Part shown: one piece after another, positions 26,501-34,044 of the stretch | Position numbering within the stretch: the first letter of the stretch is position 1 | How the letters are laid out: each line of letters starts with the position of its first letter | Origin: Lysobacter sp. Root76 | Lineage (GTDB): Bacteria > Pseudomonadota > Gammaproteobacteria > Xanthomonadales > Xanthomonadaceae | Reading direction: 5' to 3' | Assembly: GCF_001428685.1 (NCBI RefSeq) | Contig: NZ_LMIK01000009.1 | Coordinates: forward strand, 101,752-142,834 | DNA: 41,083 bases | Position numbers and translations under genes: made by a program | The notes under the pieces: model-generated | What the model saw: only the letters and a program-made list of their open reading frames with translations | The model's database searches: none | Told to the model about the DNA's origin: nothing

Positions 26501-26780
26501 CAGGACGCTGCAGGGCGCGCGCTTGGCGGGCAATGTGTACGTCCGCGCATCGGCCTTGCATTACCTCGGCGACAACCTCGACATCGCCGCGTCCAAGGAC
26601 GGCGGCAGCATCGTCCCCGATACGTCCGACCGGAAAGGTACGAGCGGCGAGTTCATGCTGGGCGGCGACGTCGACTTCGGCAACAAGCGCACGTCCCTGT
26701 TCCTGGAGGCGTCCGGCGCCACGGGTGCTGAAACGGAGCGTCGTTGGGCCATCCAGGCAGGGTTGCGGCACAGCTGGTGA
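23562..26780 (+). CDS. Classical (type Va) autotransporter
   Basis: A 1072-residue protein. ATG at 23562 with AAGGAAA as ribosome site. An unusually long N-terminus (about 63 residues, charged NLPLLWRQSIIDNAREQAER then RRRK and a hydrophobic helix) ends at a likely AVVQA-T cleavage. The passenger (about 64-745) is Gly/Asn/Asp/Thr-rich with repeated short strands (TVNGNTRIS, TTVFNG, TITFNGDTRIS, LTVNGNLS), as in a beta-helix. A Gly-rich hinge GGNPGGDPGGNTG (about 748-762) precedes a barrel of about 295 residues (QIWAKADAG ... AIQAGLRHSW) that ends with the terminal aromatic Trp required for BAM insertion. No protease triad recognised. Probably an adhesin or similar surface protein. Confidence 0.9.
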   Translation: MSSSRPVAPGNDDVSNLPLLWRQSIIDNAREQAERDLTQRRRKTLYFSVVTALVTGAMARPAVVQATDYKDTVTGVADNDRPGGAGDYDPGYDIADENGTLHYRFVNGDNVALEGVDRDVLAMSITSGKPPVVLDVVGGGWLNLSAVRPESTNRGMAIGILNDGNTVTVNGNTRISTNADDADFGLGIGNGAHAVIGRGGSTTVFNGATDFHARTQGFARAVWASGRSNIVFNGPTTILAESRGTLDAVYNSDGSTITFNGDTRISALSIWPSDNAHAIYNDNVNSRLTVNGNLSLTTVAAGSTAFGVRNQGDMEVFGDATVSVTGTRSTHGIANTHRNAWMIWHGNVDVRVRSEGPENGYAPFGNPSGLSNDRSPGARMRFEGAVNVDVASEAETYGLVSTGFVEFTSPTAPVSFTVAAACNPPNVPNCDRDVYGVRNFGTVNVAGGLTVSTSPFGTGAAYSIWSVPLDSQDASVAVNQAGGRTVRLDGDIATATDSVNGHIGSVDLNFDTSDSWLRGLVNGRQTDAGFTVGKADLAFANGATWIPEGAGTLANDFGTGSLAIGNDGAIDMAGAWGRFVPGTVPAHTYRRLLVDSSSTGTGASVALADGARFMLLSDITGKAGAVSADQIVFGSGITSFSTRGTQGVGIVYDPVLDDTSWVNAASIRAGRSIPAATPIVIVDASAAAGGSAAFSAVAGRNGQWSGTYENDLVQFTYTPQVTLTDGGKKVVLTGINIVGAGSGTDVDTGGNPGGDPGGNTGILPSQTVLSAADAADSLVNLWMADAQDSPQHLRNRLRDSDADHGQIWAKADAGEITTETAHSRRYRQDYRGMTIGADRGFALGTGAGTVGFSAGQLRSTADYAQGRGDLTGTTLGAYGHWSAENGAYLLLGASASSLQNRYAARDSEGRDIVGKYRTKAGQLYAEGGRSFKLAQSYYVEPQLGLSLSAIRGSDYTTRNGVRIGQDELDTSYARAGVAFGRTLQGARLAGNVYVRASALHYLGDNLDIAASKDGGSIVPDTSDRKGTSGEFMLGGDVDFGNKRTSLFLEASGATGAETERRWAIQAGLRHSW

Positions 26781-26932
26781 TCCCTGTCGGCATTTCCGCG
26801 ACGATGCTATGCGTCCGCTTTGGGGAAGCCGTCGTCGATCGATGGCCGCTATCGAGCCGACACGTAGCCGACGCCGCCAATCCAGCCGTACCTGTAGAAG
26901 CCGCCGTGACTTACGGCAAGTGGAGTAAAGCA

Positions 26933-29065
26933 ATGACACGACGATATCTGCGGGGCATGGTGGTCCTGTCCGTTCTGCTGGGCATGGTGACCGGCCTGTC
27001 GGCCTGCGGAGATGGCGGAGGAACGTCGTCGCCGGCCGCGCACGCATCCGAAGCCAGAGCTGGAGCCGTAGCCGCAACTGGGGCTGCGACCGCTGTCGCA
27101 ACTGGAGTAGAAGCCGGGGCTGAAGGTGAAACCGGAGCTGGAGTCGGAATCGAAGCCGCCGCGGTATCCGCTACCACACCGATCCGAATGACGGGAGGCC
27201 CGCTCCCACCGACCCTGATCGACCTCTTGGGCAACGGCCCGTTCATCGTCGTCGATCAGTTCGGCTATCTGCCCAGCCTGAAGAAGGTAGCCGTGCTGCG
27301 CGATCCTGCAATCGGTTTCGACAGCGCGGACCAGTACGTGCCGGGTCCGACGCTGCAGGTGGTCGATGTAGCGACGAACACCGTGGTGTTCAGCGGTTCG
27401 CCCACGCCCTGGAAGAACGGCGACATCGACGCCTCGTCCGGCGATCGCGCCTGGCAATTCGACTTCAGCGCGGTCACCGCAGCCGGCACCTACGAGGTCG
27501 TGGACGCGGCGCGCAACGTCCGATCGGCCCGGTTCGAGATCGGCGCCAACGTTTACCGGCCCGTGCTGGTGCAGGCAGTGCGCACCTTCTTTTACCAACG
27601 CGCCGGCCACGCCAAGCTGGCGCAGTACGCGGGCACCAGGTGGGCCGACAGCGCGAGCCACATGGGTCCGCTGCAGGATACGCAGGCCCGCCGCTACAAC
27701 GCCGCCGGCGACGCATCGACACAGCGCGACCTGCATGGCGGTTGGTACGACGCCGGCGACTTCAACAAGTACACCAGTTGGGGCGCCGCTTACGTCGTCG
27801 ATCTGCTGCATGCCTACACCGAGAACAAATCGGTGTGGACCGACGACTTCAATCTCCCCGAATCCGGCAACGGCCTGCCCGATATCCTGGACGAGGTGAA
27901 GTGGGGCCTGGACTGGCAGGTGCGGATGCAGAACGCCGATGGTTCGGTGCTGTCCATCGTCGGGCTCGCCTCGGCCGGTGGCGGCGGTCGGCCTTCCGCC
28001 GCCACCGGGCAGAGCCTGTACGGCGATGCCAGCACCTCGGCGACGCTGGCATCCGCGGCAGCCTACGCCTATGGCGCCAAGGTCTACGCCTCGTTGAACA
28101 AGCCGGCCTACGACGCCTACGCCGCCGATCTCGGCCAGCGCGCAAAGCGGGCCTGGGACTGGGCCATGGCCAATCCCAACGTGCTCTTCTACAACAACGA
28201 TGCTTCGCGCGGCACCCAGGGCCTGGGCGCCGGCCAGCAGGAGACCGACGACAAGGGCCGTGCCCAGTTGCGGCTGGTGGCGGCGATCTATCTGTACGCA
28301 TTGACCGGCGACACGGTGTACCGCAGTTACGTCGAGAGCCACTACACCGAAGAGCAGATGTTCTCGTCCTGGTGGTTGTCGCCCTACGGCGCCGGCGTGA
28401 ACCGTCCGCTGCTTTACTACGCATCGCTGCCGGGCGCGACCGCCAGCGTGGCGCAGAACATCCGCACTCGCTATACCGAGCTTTGGGAACGCCCCGACTA
28501 TGCCGGTTGGGGCGCCATCGCGGCGCAACGCGATCCCTACCGCGCCTACCTCGATGGCTACGTATGGGGCAGCAACGGGATAAAGGCGCTCGCGGGCGGT
28601 ATGTTCGCCGACCAAGGGCTGTACGGCCTGAGCCAGCACAGCTCCGCGGAGATCGCAGACGCAGGCGCGGCGTACCTGCACTACCTGCATGGCGTCAACC
28701 CGCTGGGCAAGACCTACCTGTCGAACATGGGCGCCTACGGCGCGGAAAACTCGGTGGATCAATTCTTCCACTCGTGGTTCGCCGACGGCAGCCCGTGGGA
28801 CAGCGTGCGGGACTCGCAGTACGGCCCCGCGCCCGGCTTCCTGGTGGGCGGCGCCAACAACACGCAGTACGACTGGGACGAACGCTGTCCCGGCATATCG
28901 ACGAGATGCGGCTCGGCCCGCCCCTCGCCGCCGTACGGCCAACCCGGGCAGAAGGCGTACAAGGATTTCAACGACAGTTGGCCGTTGAATTCGTGGCCGA
29001 TCACCGAGAACTCCAACGGCTACCAGACCGCCTACATCCGGCTGCTAGCGCGATACGTGAAGTAA
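26933..29065 (+). CDS. Lipoprotein glycoside hydrolase family 9 (endoglucanase-like)
   Basis: A 710-residue protein. ATG at 26933 with GGAG seven bases upstream. Lipobox LSAC (Cys25, +2 Gly) predicts an outer-membrane lipoprotein. A low-complexity Ala/Gly/Glu linker follows (about 38-78). An Ig-like CelD_N domain (about 103-205, FIVVDQFGYLP ... SARFEIG) precedes the (alpha/alpha)6 GH9 catalytic domain (about 210-710). Catalytic Asp are in GGWYDAGDFNKY (D273, D276) and the acid Glu692 is in WPITENSNGYQTAY near the C-terminus. GH9 enzymes cleave beta-1,4-glucans, and some act on glucosamine-containing chains. It follows the autotransporter on the same strand with a 152-base gap. Substrate here is not proven. 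Confidence 0.93.
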   Translation: MTRRYLRGMVVLSVLLGMVTGLSACGDGGGTSSPAAHASEARAGAVAATGAATAVATGVEAGAEGETGAGVGIEAAAVSATTPIRMTGGPLPPTLIDLLGNGPFIVVDQFGYLPSLKKVAVLRDPAIGFDSADQYVPGPTLQVVDVATNTVVFSGSPTPWKNGDIDASSGDRAWQFDFSAVTAAGTYEVVDAARNVRSARFEIGANVYRPVLVQAVRTFFYQRAGHAKLAQYAGTRWADSASHMGPLQDTQARRYNAAGDASTQRDLHGGWYDAGDFNKYTSWGAAYVVDLLHAYTENKSVWTDDFNLPESGNGLPDILDEVKWGLDWQVRMQNADGSVLSIVGLASAGGGGRPSAATGQSLYGDASTSATLASAAAYAYGAKVYASLNKPAYDAYAADLGQRAKRAWDWAMANPNVLFYNNDASRGTQGLGAGQQETDDKGRAQLRLVAAIYLYALTGDTVYRSYVESHYTEEQMFSSWWLSPYGAGVNRPLLYYASLPGATASVAQNIRTRYTELWERPDYAGWGAIAAQRDPYRAYLDGYVWGSNGIKALAGGMFADQGLYGLSQHSSAEIADAGAAYLHYLHGVNPLGKTYLSNMGAYGAENSVDQFFHSWFADGSPWDSVRDSQYGPAPGFLVGGANNTQYDWDERCPGISTRCGSARPSPPYGQPGQKAYKDFNDSWPLNSWPITENSNGYQTAYIRLLARYVK

Positions 29066-29175
29066 GGCGCCGCGGTCTTCCTTGAGCCTGCGCGTTGATC
29101 GGGCTTGGCTGCTTGGGCCTAGTCAGTGGCTTCTTGGGTGCTCCCCAATGCCATCGCCTGATCGTGCTGATGCTG

Positions 29176-29201
29176 GCTTGCGACCCCTGCAGGTCGCAAG
29201 C
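29176..29201. terminator. Perfect 10-bp inverted repeat after the GH9 gene
   Basis: GCTTGCGACC (29176-29185) and GGTCGCAAGC (29192-29201) flank CCTGCA, about 110 bases after the GH9 stop. There is no T-run, so it is an imperfect terminator or a stem that stabilises the mRNA end. Confidence 0.5.
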
Positions 29202-29278
29202 TAGGCTGCGTATGTCTCGTTCAATCTGAACTCAGTTCAAGGTGTGACCTGACTCGAACGCTCGCCAACGGACGACTA

Positions 29279-29821
29279 ATGGCAAATGCACTCATTGCTC
29301 TGGTACTGATCGAGGGCATTCTGCTGGTTTCATGGAACCGGGCTTATTGGGCTTGGGGGCTACCGTTGTTCAGTCGACGCATCGTGGTGCCGACCTCGGC
29401 ACTGCTGCACTTCCCTTTCGATCGACTGGAAGGCGAAGTCGCGTCGGAGAAATGGCCAACGCTGCTGTTCCATCCCCTGTCCAAGCGCATCTGCGCGTTC
29501 CGCGAAAGTTTTGGTATCCACTTCGGCTGGCGCTACCCGCCGATGATGCGTGGGCTGATCGTAATCGACCGGCAGCGCGGTGAGATTCGCGTGGTGGGCT
29601 AGTGCAACTGGACGGTGCTGTTTGCCGTCGGAATCCTCATCCCGACAATAACCGTGAAGCCCTCTGCGGCGCTGATCGTCGCGTTGCTGCTCGGGGGCAG
29701 CTATCTGATGCAGAGGCACCGATTCGTGGCCGTCGATTCAGCGGTGCGCAGGCTGATGATGACCGGCGAACCGCAGCGGCTAGTCGGCCGTGATCCGGAC
29801 AGGGCTGATCAACGTCGTTAG
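29279..29821 (+). pseudogene. Small membrane-protein gene interrupted by an in-frame TAG
   Basis: The ATG at 29279 opens a 107-codon frame (N-terminal helix ALIALVLIEGILLVS, then a soluble stretch ending GEIRVVG) that stops at TAG 29600-29602. The same frame continues at once with CNWTVLFAVGILIPTITV and a second helix AALIVALLLGGSYLM, ending at TAG 29819-29821. Together they would form a coherent protein of about 180 residues with three membrane helices, so I read this as one gene broken by a nonsense mutation (or two coupled genes, with a GTG at 29615 restarting the second half). The whole frame keeps coding-like composition, suggesting the break is recent. Family not recognised. Confidence 0.6.
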
Positions 29822-29904
29822 GCGTGGCTTCCGAGTTTTTCAACGGAATAGACCCAAAGCGGATCGTCACCTCAGATAGCGGCTCCCGACACGAAACGAA
29901 ACCA

Positions 29905-30558
29905 TCAGCCGGCTTGCGGCTCGGCGGCGTTGACCGCCCATTGGGCGGCGAAAGCGCGCTGGTAGGCGGGCCGCGCTTCGCCGCGGGCGACATAGGCGGC
30001 CAAGCTCGGGAATTCATCGAGGATGCCCGACGGCCTCAGCCTGAGCAGCACCGACACCATCATCAGATCGCCCGCGCTGAAGGCACCGTCCAGCCATTCG
30101 GCGTCGCCCAGGCGGGCCGACAGCTGGACCAGCCGATCGCGAATGCGTTCCGCTACCAGGGGCAGGCGCTCCTTGGCCCAGGGCTTGTCGCCTTCCTGGA
30201 ACTTGACGATGACCAGGTCGAGGATCGGCGGTTCCACCGTGTTGAGCGCGGCGAACATCCAGGTGATCGCACGCGCCCGCGCGTTGGCATCGTCCGGCAA
30301 CAGGCCCGCGCGGGTTTGGGCGAGATAAAGGACGATCGCGCCCGTTTCGAACAGGACGAGATCGCCTTCCTCATAGGTGGGAATCTGGCCGAAGGGATGC
30401 ATGCGCAGGTGCGCGGGTTCCTTCATCGCGCGGAACGAAACCAGGCGGACCTCGTAGGCCTGGCCTACTTCTTCCAGCGCCCAGCGCACGCGCGTATCGC
30501 GCGCCAGCCCCTTGCCGCCGTCGGGCGATCGTTCAAAGGCGGTAATGGTGATGGTCAT
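29905..30558 (-). CDS. Glutathione S-transferase family protein
   Basis: A 217-residue GST. ATG at 30558 with AGGAG nine bases upstream. The N-terminal thioredoxin-like domain includes RVRWALEEVGQAYEVRLVSF and the glutathione gamma-Glu-binding FGQIPTYEEGDLVLFETGAIVLYLA pattern (Pro then ESG-like ETG). The C-terminal helical domain contains the N-capping box-like FSAGDLMMVSVLLRL. Probably conjugation or reduction of electrophiles in the cytoplasm. Stand-alone gene next to decayed DNA. Confidence 0.9.
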   Translation of the reverse strand: MTITITAFERSPDGGKGLARDTRVRWALEEVGQAYEVRLVSFRAMKEPAHLRMHPFGQIPTYEEGDLVLFETGAIVLYLAQTRAGLLPDDANARARAITWMFAALNTVEPPILDLVIVKFQEGDKPWAKERLPLVAERIRDRLVQLSARLGDAEWLDGAFSAGDLMMVSVLLRLRPSGILDEFPSLAAYVARGEARPAYQRAFAAQWAVNAAEPQAG

Positions 30559-31024
30559 CGTGACGTGCTCCTGGTGAAAACCGGTTGGGGGTAGCCCTTT
30601 CAACATTACGACGAGCGGCCGGACCCGAATTCGACATAGGTCGGTGTGAAGGGTGCCGACAGCCGCCTGCATCGGGCCGCCAGCCCTCGCCTTTGCCGGA
30701 GATCTTGGGGAAGTCCGGCGCATGGGTCGTCAGGCGCGGCCCAGCGCCCCCCCGGGGGCCTCCGTAAACCCTGCACTGGCGCTTCGTTGCCGATATCTGC
30801 GTCGATCGCACGATGTAGTAGGCCCGCAGCGCCGTAACCCCCAGGCGTGCCCGTTCCCGGCCGGCAGCAGCCGGAGCTGCGGCCGTGTCTCGTCCTCTCC
30901 CGAATACGACCATCCCGGCGCCCCCTTCCCAACGCCCTCTTCAGCGACCGAACGGCACCAGCTTTCCTTGTGAAAGTGGCGTGAGGGGCGTAATTTTCAG
31001 TTGCAGCTATCCGGAGGCCCTGAC
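30559..31024. other. Intergenic DNA holding a decayed gene fragment
   Basis: About 465 bases between the GST gene and the small gene at 31025. Apart from the fragment at 30640-30712 described separately I see no gene, terminator or clear promoter. The long open frames here are composition artefacts. Confidence 0.4.
30640..30712 (-). pseudogene. Decayed 3'-end copy of the gene at 40661-41083
   Basis: Aligned by eye with 40706-40775, this stretch shares GTGCCGACAGC exactly and GCCTTTRCCGGMGATCTT nearly exactly. In translation, FPKISGKGEG corresponds to FLKIAGKGAG of the right-edge gene, after which the frame shifts. No intact start or upstream part remains. It is a relic, useful as evidence of past duplication or rearrangement. 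Confidence 0.5.
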
Positions 31025-31303
31025 ATGAACTACACGGTGTACAGGGGAGCTACGGGAATCTATTTGCTGGTACCGGACTGCATGAAAGCCTCACGCGAAG
31101 CCGAACGCCTGCATGGGCCGCTGGTGCATTGCGGTGCCGTCGAATCAGAAGGGCATCCGCTGCCGCATTTGTGGGAGGCAGTGCTGACCGAAGTCGACGA
31201 ACGGCTCTACGCGGTACTCAGCGAGCACATCGCGCACAGCTTTCTTGGAATCGAGTGCGGGAACACGGCAGTCAGGGCTCCACGGGACGATTCGCACCCT
31301 TAG
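31025..31303 (+). CDS. Small protein of unknown function
   Basis: A 92-residue frame with a strong ribosome site (GGAGG at 31013-31017, seven bases before the ATG) and a clean intrinsic terminator 48 bases after its stop, so it is probably a real single-gene unit. The sequence (MNYTVYRGATGIYLLVPD ... LVHCGAVESEGHPLPHLWEAV) has no signal peptide or membrane helix and three Cys (residues about 19, 36 and 76). Family not recognised. Confidence 0.65.
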   Translation: MNYTVYRGATGIYLLVPDCMKASREAERLHGPLVHCGAVESEGHPLPHLWEAVLTEVDERLYAVLSEHIAHSFLGIECGNTAVRAPRDDSHP

Positions 31304-31350
31304 ATCCGACCGAACGCTACGGTGAACAGGTGACAGCTGCGACATAAGAG

Positions 31351-31374
31351 AGCCCCGCCAATAGCGGGGCTTTT
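31351..31374 (+). terminator. Intrinsic terminator of the small gene
   Basis: AGCCCCGC-CAATA-GCGGGGCT followed by TTTT: an 8-bp stem with a short T-run, 48 bases after the stop at 31303. A near-identical stem lies at 40612-40637 beside the right-edge gene, supporting a shared duplicated origin for the two neighbourhoods. Confidence 0.85.
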
Positions 31375-31409
31375 CGGTGGCGACCAGTCCCTCAGTTCAA
31401 CTTTGGCTC

Positions 31410-31500
31410 CGGCGGCGCCGGAGTCCAGGCTGTGCAGCGTTGAACTACGCCGGCAGCCTCTGCCGCAGTGCATCCAGCCGCATGACCTTGCTAAGCGTCT
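31410..31500 (-). pseudogene. Second decayed copy of the right-edge gene's 3' end
   Basis: On the minus strand the frame reads LDALRQRLPA, then TAG (31447-31445), then FNAAQPG. The intact gene at 40661 reads LDALRQMLSARFNRSPS. The DNA around CTCTGCCGCAGTGCATCCAG matches the 40730 region closely, and the terminator stem before it (31351) matches the one at 40612. Upstream coding sequence is not recognisable, so this is a truncated relic with an in-frame stop. Confidence 0.5.
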
Positions 31501-31608
31501 GGCTTATCACGCTCATGGAAAAGGCCGGCGAACTACCGGCTCTCTTCTCGTCAGTCTGCTGAAGTCGCTCGGTCGACGCACTCCGCGATCCGCTTTGCGC
31601 CGCGACCG

Positions 31609-31638
31609 AATGTCCGCTTTGGGTCGATAGCCGCCATT
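31609..31638. repeat. Dispersed palindromic element, imperfect copy
   Basis: AATGTCCGCT (31609-31618) and AGCCGCCATT (31629-31638) flank TTGGGTCGAT. It belongs with the perfect copy at 37600-37629. I recall such GTCCGCTT...AAGCGGAC elements scattered in related genomes. Confidence 0.55.
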
Positions 31639-31766
31639 TGCAAACCATCACAGAACTGATCATGCCGCCGGCGGCATGATCGCTATTGATCGGTTCGGTG
31701 ATGCATTTGCTCAAGCGCGGGCACTCGTCTTTGATCTTCCTGCTCCGACATTGCGCCCCTCTTGAT

Positions 31767-32377
31767 TCAGTCTTCGTCTTTCGAATTGGAAAATCTATAG
31801 TCGATCTTAACGTCCCCATCGACCAGCTTGAACTGGCGCAGCTTTGGCGTATTCGAGGAACCAATCGTGAAGAGCCCAGCGACATTCAGGACTAATGCAA
31901 GGGATGTCTCTCTTCTGCTTTCGAGCGCATTCGGCACCAACCCTCAGAGCACGACACTCCAACTCGCGCCGATGAAGCGACGTACTTGCTCGCCACGACC
32001 GTTGTAGCCGTAGTTCATCACCGTCACGCCATTGATTTGGGTCTGAACTAAGCGATTGCTGTCGTCGTAGCTCAGCGCCAACCCGGTGCCGCCCACCGAC
32101 GCGGTGTTGCCGTTGGTGCTGTAAGTCCGCGCTACCCCACCTACAGACGACAGGCGATGGCTGGTTGTGGGGTAGGCATACGTTGCGGTGCCGGCCGACG
32201 TAGTTTTACCGGTACGATTGCCTGTAGCGTCATAGGTGTAGGTTTACAGCGGTGTACCGCTGGGACCATCCTGCAGTTGGTCCAGGCGGCTCATCGCGTC
32301 GTAGCGGTAGCGCGCGTCCAATGTATTGGATCGGTTACGCAACTCGCTGATGCGGCCCAAGGCATCCTGGGTAAGGT
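31767..32377 (-). pseudogene. RHS/YD-repeat protein remnant
   Basis: The minus-strand frame reads LTQDALGRISELRNRSNTLD, YRYDAMSRLDQL, YTYDATGNRTG, LSYDDSNRLVQ and GYNGRGEQVRRFIG. These are typical RHS/YD repeats with the YD and GN/GR spacings intact. It is broken by TAA at 32246-32244 and TGA at 31946-31944. In the same frame after the second stop comes a plausible C-terminal tail (LVLNVAGLFTIGSSNTPKLR ... SNSKDED, stop 31767). RHS proteins are large polymorphic-toxin shells; only about 200 codons survive and no toxin domain is recognisable. Confidence 0.75.
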
Positions 32378-32620
32378 CTAGATATAGGCCAGTGCCGGAG
32401 GTAGTTCGCTGCCAGCCTCGGGCTGGGTGGCGGCCAACGCATCGAGCAAGGAAGACGGCAGCATGCCGCCGGATCGGTTCAGCGCCTCGGAAATCAGATC
32501 ATCGCCAAAGACCTATCGCCCCGGATCGGCAGTCGGCACGGTCCTGTCGCCCGGAAGCGGCGGCTTGCCGTCCTCATCCGGGCGCTGATCCTGTGGCTGC
32601 AGCCGCATGTCCGCCACCGT
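32378..32620 (-). pseudogene. Unidentified gene remnant with in-frame TAG
   Basis: A minus-strand frame overlapping the 3' end of the phosphoribosyltransferase-hydrolase gene reads RLQPQDQRPDEDGKPPLPGD ... TADPGR, then TAG (32515-32513), then VFGDDLISEALNRSGGMLPS ... ELPPALAYI, stop 32378. Both halves look like one coherent protein C-terminus. I do not recognise the family. It directly abuts the RHS remnant, so both may be pieces of one lost element. Confidence 0.4.
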
Positions 32621-33911
32621 GGGGAAGCATCCGTGCCAGCCAATCGCCCGCGATGGTCGCAACCCGCTCCAGTGCGCCCGGCTCCTCGAACAGATGCGTG
32701 GCGCCCGGGACGACTTTGAGTTCCGCGCGGCCGCCCATCGCCGCGTAGGCCAGACGGTTGAGGTCCAACACCTGCAGGTCGGCACCGCCCACGATCAGCA
32801 ACGTGTCCGCACGCACTTGCGACAGCGCCTGCCTTCCGGCCAGGTCGGGCCGCCCCCCGCGCGAGACCACCGCGGCGACGTCATCCGGCCGGGCGGCGGC
32901 CGCCACGAGCGCCGCTGCAGCCCCGGTGCTAGCGCCGAAGAGCCCGAGCGGAAGATATTTGCAGGACGGTTCGTGCCGGGTCCACGCGAGCGCCGCTTCC
33001 AGACGTTGTGCAAGCAACGGTATGTCGAAGTGCGCTGCCGGGTTGCGGTCTTCCTCCGGCGTCAGCAGGTCGAACAGCAATGTCGCCAGCCCGCGCCGGT
33101 TCATCGCGGTCGCCACGAAACGGTTGCGTGGACTGTGCCGGCTGCTGCCGCTTCCGTGGACGAAGACCACGAGGCCGCGCGGCGACGGCGGCACGATCAA
33201 GTCACCTTCGAGGACGATGTTCCCTGCCGGGATGCGCACCGACTGATTCGAGATCGTTGGAGATGCCGTTCCAGCGACCGGGGCGGCGAGCAGACCGATC
33301 ACGTCCTCATCGGTGACTCCGGCGAAATCCAGGTAGTACAGACCGACTGCGTTGAACGGCGATGGCGTAGCCAGGCAGACTACGTCATCGGCGAACCGGG
33401 AAACCCGCGCCAGGCTGTCGCGCGCGGCCACGGGTACTGCGCAAACCAGGCGTGCGGGCTCCTGTGCGCGTGCCGCTTTCAATGCCGCGGTCATCGTCGA
33501 CCCGGTGGCGAGGCCATCATCGATCACGATCACCGTGCGTCCGGCGAGTGCGATCCCGCGCTGACCGGGACGGTAGCGCGCCCGGCGCTCTCGGATCAGC
33601 GCAAGCTGGCGCTGAGCTTCGCGTTCGATGTAGGCATCGTCGGCTCCTGCCCAGTAAGCGTGCTCGGAGAGCATCACCCTGCCCCGCTCGTCCACCGCGC
33701 CAATTGCGAACTCGGAATTGCCCGGCGCGCCCAGCTTGCGCACCAGCACCACATCGAGTTCGCCCTCCAGCGCATCGGCGATGATCCGCCCCATTGGCAC
33801 CGCGCCGCGCGGGATGGCCAGCACCACGGGGTGGCTACCGCGGTACTGTTGAAGCACGACCGCCAGTTGCCTGGCAGCATCATCACGGTCGTGGAAAGGC
33901 AGTGAAACCAT
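32574..33911 (-). CDS. Fusion of phosphoribosyltransferase and alpha/beta hydrolase
   Basis: A 445-residue protein. ATG at 33911 with GGAG eight bases upstream. Residues 1-215 form a type I phosphoribosyltransferase with the PRPP loop VIVIDDGLATGST (127-139) and flexible-loop segments. Residues about 225-430 are a dienelactone-hydrolase-like alpha/beta hydrolase: VHGSGSSRHSPRN (251-263), nucleophile GASTGA (Ser328), Asp378 and His406 (GATHLFEEP). The domain order is one I associate with stress or anaerobic clusters of proteobacteria. The last about 15 residues (PHGGGHAAAATGSAPG) look replaced, consistent with the remnant that overlaps its end. Divergent from the erythromycin-esterase-like gene with an FNR-type box between them. 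Substrates unknown. Confidence 0.9.
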   Translation of the reverse strand: MVSLPFHDRDDAARQLAVVLQQYRGSHPVVLAIPRGAVPMGRIIADALEGELDVVLVRKLGAPGNSEFAIGAVDERGRVMLSEHAYWAGADDAYIEREAQRQLALIRERRARYRPGQRGIALAGRTVIVIDDGLATGSTMTAALKAARAQEPARLVCAVPVAARDSLARVSRFADDVVCLATPSPFNAVGLYYLDFAGVTDEDVIGLLAAPVAGTASPTISNQSVRIPAGNIVLEGDLIVPPSPRGLVVFVHGSGSSRHSPRNRFVATAMNRRGLATLLFDLLTPEEDRNPAAHFDIPLLAQRLEAALAWTRHEPSCKYLPLGLFGASTGAAAALVAAAARPDDVAAVVSRGGRPDLAGRQALSQVRADTLLIVGGADLQVLDLNRLAYAAMGGRAELKVVPGATHLFEEPGALERVATIAGDWLARMLPHGGGHAAAATGSAPG

Positions 33912-33962
33912 GAGATTAACTCCAGCAGCCCCTGAACTATGTCGTGCCAGGAGCCACCGGTA

Positions 33963-33976
33963 TTGACCTGCATCAA
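33963..33976. promoter_or_regulatory. FNR/ANR-type box in the divergent promoter
   Basis: TTGACCTGCATCAA matches TTGAY-N4-ATCAA. Its centre (33969.5) lies 41.5 bases from a start near 33928 on the minus strand, where a -10-like CATAGT (33941-33936) is present, the standard class II distance. On the plus strand the same spacing points to a start near 34011. One box could therefore activate both directions when oxygen is low (inference). Confidence 0.6.
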
Positions 33977-34044
33977 GATGCCGTGGGAATCGCGAGCCAT
34001 GCTCGATTGAAGCCGCATGCCGCGGCCCTGAGATCGAGGCCCGC

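Noticed and set aside
29811..29825. GTTAGGC at 29817-29823 as an integron core site
   Set aside because: No paired RYYYAAC or attC-like hairpin lies beside it; seven bases match by chance easily.
29600..32515. TAG codons at 29600, 31445 and 32513 as signs of amber recoding
   Set aside because: Nearby remnants are also broken by TAA and TGA, and intact genes in the window use TAG as a normal stop; simple decay explains them better.
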